From assembly GCA_018826515.1 (NCBI GenBank), contig JAHKAM010000006.1, positions 1 through 44,859 on the forward strand: DNA of 44,859 bases, read 5' to 3'. The DNA is from Alphaproteobacteria bacterium. GTDB lineage: Bacteria; Pseudomonadota; Alphaproteobacteria; Caulobacterales; Caulobacteraceae. The notes under the pieces were generated by a model. It was not told the origin of the DNA. It saw nothing but the letters and a program-made list of their open reading frames with translations, and did no database searches. Below, piece by piece: positions 44,701 through 44,859 of the stretch. The number at the start of each line of letters is the position of its first letter. Position 1 is the stretch's first letter. Both the position numbers and the translations under genes were made by a program.

Positions 44701-44859
44701 CGCGGGCGTCACCCAACTGGAGGGCGATGTCGTCGCCCGCCAGGCGGACTACGAAAGCGAACTGGCGCATGCCGCGGCCTATGTGGCCTTCGACGACGGC
44801 GTCTGGGCCGCGGACGTCACGGCCTCTGTCTATGGCGGAGACCTCGACAGCCGCCGCGG
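32717..44859 (+). CDS. Giant autotransporter adhesin-like protein, partial (continues past window)
   Basis: An open frame of 12,143 bp (more than 4,040 residues) running to the window end. ATG 32717 follows AGGGG. An extended signal peptide, basic then hydrophobic (KGLLCSTALIAASLAASGAMA), is cleaved near AMA-QTYN (about residue 50). The passenger is a Gly/Ala/Thr/Asn-rich beta-helix of repeated units such as NNGTI, LTNSGVITGG and NQAGGQI, plus autotransporter beta-strand repeats (GTLTLTGANTYTGLTLVQGGTLRLG near 41720). Cys is nearly absent; an early SCIC motif (about residue 198) is an exception. The last about 100 residues (GGWVAAYAADQALEG onward) begin the outer-membrane beta-barrel. In-frame reading was spot-checked at the start, at 35042, at 40022 and at the end. 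Probably a surface adhesin or biofilm factor. Confidence 0.92.
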   Translation, partial: MSVSRSRRSAGNRSSAREVNVSGKLVRKGLLCSTALIAASLAASGAMAQTYNPTGGGAIVIAGGGVTTDNTGASGGFGNVGGTSFTSTDVNITNTTGAPTTSAIDFTRSTFSGVGDGGQFVGTNTLVAASGGSAFNFVSTGGNNTGIGFNGTLNATGRNGIAISTSGAWFHGGAATFNLTAQTAGQGSGLLANAASCICDSSFTGAFNATNFQYGANLTAPGGINFATGTGGTISGVATGVSANSSGGAITLAIGSSISASGMGISAISSGVGSVSVTSNAAIVSGGTGIHASTSATTGNALNLNADVSGVGFGVRADGQGYTISVGAGATLTGSGTNSRALFVGSSGGVVVNNGTIRNTSADAGSAIQLTDAAALTNFGSITSVGDTLGVVSSTGLTLSNSGTIAGARGGIWAGGVGVGQAASITNLAGGSITGGVDGTGPAILLRNGGPGLNTLDLRQGSITGGIDSSPVGATTVLLAGTMTGDYSGAGASSTVSFTLASTGSMTGAAFGAANDSFTWQGGSFGSTINGGSGTNSFFSALGMGSGTLNLSNITNFQTLTHQSGTATLTGTSAAPFTTILAGTGVPSGTLIFNGTSGLTSAITVNGAVVRAATAGGFGTGTITMLDPTIEYGATGTYANNILLSVASPASADPSTFRADAGVTATLSGSLTRGGGDTAQPVVIGGLGTIVLTNSANSWTGSTTVNAGATLQGTAATISGSSIITNGVLQYTATGTVNQAISGTGALTASGGMLTLTGSNSWSGLTTVNSGVTLSGTTGSIAGGSIVNNGTLNYVNTTAGTASQNISGSGQINVSGLGAGQALIFAGTLTNANGIDILDGSAIVIAGDMTTANGPAIASNAAGISVTNLGAMSANAGSPLGTINLGLGGTIINGSASNSTASITGGYAAIYNTGGALIVTNYGALDATAGYGIVAQGGNGASPTSLTLVNSGRITGGDVAVVANDTTTSNSITNTSTGLIRGVNQGAALRGTSTVNNSGDMVGGVNGLWLIGTSTTNLITNSGRIASGTIAGNVQGGAITVSGGSAIELAGGTVNNLAGGQILGNTAGINSSAGNLSVTNGGQISGVSGIRASGGAATIVNAGTITGSGTTVSTGGIVTAAGGSITNQAGGQITGAIGVMSAGGTLALTNSGTITGANPGLAGVNAVGSGSVITNHGTIQGGAQAVLLNNGGTVHNLGASSVLGTTNTAALTDASGIYSNGALTLTNEGAISTASTGASHGVQVLGVAAITNTGSITAANGSGVFFNGGGSSLVNAGTITGGASATIGYGVQNAAASGLSTITNQAGGVIGGGAGSILLSGAGNTDINMLAGSTTNGQILSTNNGTHNVVVAGVLNGAYNAATGSGVDNITLASTGSMTSAALGGGNDTFLFQGGTFSGLIDGGSGTDVFNATLGLGGAASVNVANITLFETQNVNSGTLTLTGARAGGAGWIVATGAAAIVSGQLTGNTTAFTLNDGASLQLTSTGVLSRSAETVRLTGAGALTNSGVISSTSGNTVRADAGGSITNQAGGQINAVGNNVAGISAQGGATTVVNGGSITGVGTAVSGIWQTGGSLNLTNASGGVISSAESQGIRVTSLLETVIVNSGTITAAGGGYGFLTNGGDATITNNTGGLIEATGTGGAILGNGTGTLNVTNSGTIRSSINSSQGVLGIFGQGGSFTNLSGGQLTALGTGPALALGSVAATTVVLEAGSTVTGTINSTSSGSRTVVIAGTLNGAYNASSGTGVDTLTLASTGSMTSAALGAGNDTFLYQGGTFSGLVDGGSHTGAGDLFRSALGAGSASISLNNLSNFETYSQESGSLTLTGARSGGVGWQLLGGTLTLNGSLTNTGVDAAGVQTAGITVLGANSTVNIGAGAVLWAQTQNGVQVGFVENFTLNNSGAIGGGTGFAGVRLNRSATINNFAGGVITSSGVAGATGISNSGAGVVVNNSSGATITGNAAGIDNVFGVEATAPGLTVFNSGSITTFGANTAAIRSDSGALVLNNNAGGTISGFAGVSVTGGAATIYNSGTISGGVSFGGPGLVSIANYAGGVIESNGAGGDAIRLYGSNAADLFFQNGSTVTGDIDASAHTGFIQTYLQGAFNGAYAGGAGDDNFNLYTSATGVFSLDGGAGTSDAVNFESTGDSTRGGSMTNFEVARFNGAGTVTLTGTNTGFQNVFINAGTVSVSSAANMGGATGVVGLVGGVLQTTASFDSNRTYYTTSFSGQPGRINVGAGTTFGIAGGLQGDGDLMLGGAGTLNLLTTNSGFSGDIFVDGSALRAGAAGAFGTGTIHLINPTLIYGASGAYANDILLEVQGPASADPSTLNAEAGVTAVLTGSITQGAGMGVDPVQPLVIGGAGVVVLTNTANSWAGTTTINAGATLQGATDTISGSNTIANGVLALGQPLSGTFSQNVSGAGTVQVFGLNAGETLTLSGALTNANGVVVTDASSLTVTGSIASSVQGVQLNAGGSVTNSGVIHGGLDPFEHGVFAVAAGSTVHNLSGGVIDGWRGVAFNAAGAVTNAGAIRGLGAEGVSFFGGAGSVTNLAGGIVSGLNHGVYSASGSSLTVVNSGQIRGGLGDQQRGVYTFAANSSVTNNAGGLIDGWRGIELGAGATGGVVNNAGAINGAAQGVLSLAAGASVGNTGTISASAGQGVYLDAGGSLTNSGVITGGNHAFIGGGGVSTVANLAGGVMTGTTFNAVYTGGAGSVITNAGVMNGGNAGVYTDGADTSLTNSGVIRVTGTTAPTVISGVYMSGAGSSVTNSGVIESALTDGRGVFLSGGAGSVTNQSGGVISGNGAGAAIILTGAGYTLDLQTGSSVNGLIDASTSTGANALTLAGTLNGGYLGGAGADDVTLVGGASLTGILVGGDGVDSLVLAGSGDGTLNASLTGGFESRTLNGTGAWTLSGTDGDVSDWTLNAGELRLTGGQAINNLAGIIVNAGATLSVIDSEAIGALTGTGAVVISNAQALVVGADDGSSTFGGVISGLGGLQHVGAGTLTLTGANTYTGLTLVQGGTLRLGASGVIADVSDLTVLTGATLDLQGFDETVRTLLLNGTLAGTGTLTAGQYQLDGATVNANLGAGALFNLGGVSTLSGTAGAASVVVQAGTLTLGASDRLADTATVVVNNGATFDLGAFNDTVGLLGLAGTLNGAGTLTAGQYVLDGATINANLGAGVLIQAAGAISTQGSGLSTLNGTSAAGDVVVQTGTLALGASDRLSDTATVVVNNGATLDLNAFNDTIGLLGLAGTLNGAGTLTAGQYQLDGATVNANLGAGDLLQVSGASTLNGTSASEAVTIAGGTLALGASDRLADTATVSVASGGILDLGAFSDTVALALLNGTLAGTGTLTAGQYQLDGATVNANLGAGDLFNTGGVSTLNGTAGAANVVVQAGTLTLGASDRLADTAAVSVASGATFDLGAFNDTVALALLNGTLAGTGTLTAGQYQLDGATVNANLGAGDLFNVGGVSTLNGPAGAGFVSVQAGTLMLGASDRLADTATVAVASGATFDLGAFNDTVVLALLNGTLAGTGTLTAGQYQLDGATVNANLGAGDLFNTGGVSTLNGTAGAGLVSVQAGTLTLGASDRLADAATVAVASGATFALNGFDERIGALFGTGDVDVGPGRLTFGGSESGFGGRLSGTGTLVHTGGLFTLLGDHTIRTISNTGGELRFLGSTTGNMSISGGSLTGAGTIGGALTASNGAILSPGLAGVQNGIGGFAAGSLTLNGATLAIDVLGRSGGSLIDQLRINGTATLTGGLLSPTFQGGAADFDFSTRYLFLQANNLVGTFANGGVFTAAAQDGLFWRVRYDLAPNGAVLELRQLTDFDPGATGTGNEREVGRALTGGQLEASDDFAGILSLLAGLDDAGRTAAFNSISGEPLAGMTTSLLSASNSFLSAVRDGGLGARQDGGALNFAGQMGFGGGRDSLIDRVGAVIGDFDPTASTARGGGGWVAAYAADQALEGQPGTADVDTRLNGFAGGYGVRNGAFSLGGAAGVTQLEGDVVARQADYESELAHAAAYVAFDDGVWAADVTASVYGGDLDSRR
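34500..39960 (+). repeat. Larger paralogous module pair inside the autotransporter
   Basis: Segments at about 34520-34900 and 39540-39900 encode parallel sequence: FGTGTI, YGA-G-YAN-ILL, PASADPST, AGVTA-L-GS-T, VIGG-G, VLTN-ANSW-G-TT-NAGATLQG. They share module order but differ in sequence, pointing to an older duplication of a whole passenger block. Confidence 0.65.
36778..38073 (+). repeat. Near-identical duplicated module inside the autotransporter
   Basis: Copy A (36778 to about 36930) and copy B (37921 to about 38073) differ at few positions over about 150 bp and are 1,143 bp (381 codons) apart. Both encode LNGAYNA, then TLASTGSMTSAALG, ND-TFL, QGGTFSGL-DGGS. A more divergent third copy lies near 34190-34320. 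Confidence 0.75.
41765..43555 (+). repeat. Tandem 276-bp (92-residue) coding repeats in the autotransporter
   Basis: The marker encoding AGQYQLDGA (AGQYVLDGA in the second copy) recurs at 41924, 42200, 42500, 42776, 43052 and 43328. Steps are 276, 300, 276, 276 and 276 bp. The 300-bp unit has an extra 8 codons (AISTQGSG). Unit content: AGQYQLDGATVNANLGAGDL, STLNGT, GTLTLGASDRLADTATV, SGATFDLGAFNDTV, LLNGTLAGTGTLT. Units 3-6 are nearly identical. A partial, more divergent unit precedes the array. Confidence 0.85.

Noticed and set aside
37943..44770. A 2,275-codon stop-free frame on the minus strand opposite the autotransporter
   Set aside because: Its translation is Arg/Gly/Asp/Gln-rich, without domains, and mirrors the repetitive GC-rich passenger codons on the other strand. 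The plus frame has signal peptide, repeats and barrel, so the antisense frame is a codon-bias shadow.
1..44859. tRNA, rRNA, transposase, phage or integrase genes
   Set aside because: None recognised by motif or structure on either strand; borders show no target-site duplications or att-like repeats.

Overview
This window is high-GC DNA from an alphaproteobacterium, most likely Caulobacteraceae (Brevundimonas- or Caulobacter-like). The grounds are the gene content (FixLJ, FixK and a FixT-like receiver beside a cbb3 oxidase cluster), a large TonB-dependent receptor, a CtrA-like site, and pervasive 4-bp start/stop overlaps. The genus is an inference from gene content only. No rRNA, tRNA, insertion sequence or CRISPR array was recognised.

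Region 1 (1-14,854) is a microoxic respiration locus. The oxygen sensor FixL and its regulator FixJ lie on the minus strand, followed by hemA (cut by the window start). Divergent from fixL are an alternative oxidase and hemN (oxygen-independent haem synthesis), then fixK and a FixT-like single receiver domain. A perfect FixK-type palindrome (6942-6955) separates a small unknown membrane protein from the contiguous ccoNOQP-ccoGHIS operon, which encodes the cbb3 oxidase and its copper/assembly factors. Sensing, regulation, haem supply, copper supply and two terminal oxidases are thus packed into 15 kb.

Region 2 (14,855-24,009) starts with a non-coding, partly AT-rich stretch holding two tandem TTACGT/ACGTAA palindromes over a promoter, then a TTG-started TonB-dependent receptor with a strong terminator. 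Next are a small unknown gene overlapping a MarR-like regulator, and a minus-strand LytS-type kinase with two response regulators that have similar receivers but different DNA-binding outputs (LytTR and LuxR). A DoxX-like protein and a secreted esterase follow on the plus strand.

Region 3 (24,021-31,266) is a second haem-copper oxidase cluster, mostly minus strand: a fused subunit I-III, a subunit II whose CuA ligands are replaced (quinol-oxidase-like), a small three-helix protein, a CtaG-type assembly protein, a CopD/HemJ-like protein, a PQQ-type sugar dehydrogenase lipoprotein and two DUF2231 membrane proteins. Subunit I has Gln where the K-channel Lys is expected. This oxidase is the most unusual enzyme in the window.

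Region 4 (31,435-44,859) has an HTH-TM-DUF4019 protein and then a giant autotransporter reading frame open from 32717 to the window edge (more than 4,040 residues). Its upstream region carries a CtrA-like site and a 21-bp-phased direct repeat. Its passenger holds near-identical 92-residue tandem repeats and larger duplicated modules, and ends in the start of a beta-barrel domain.
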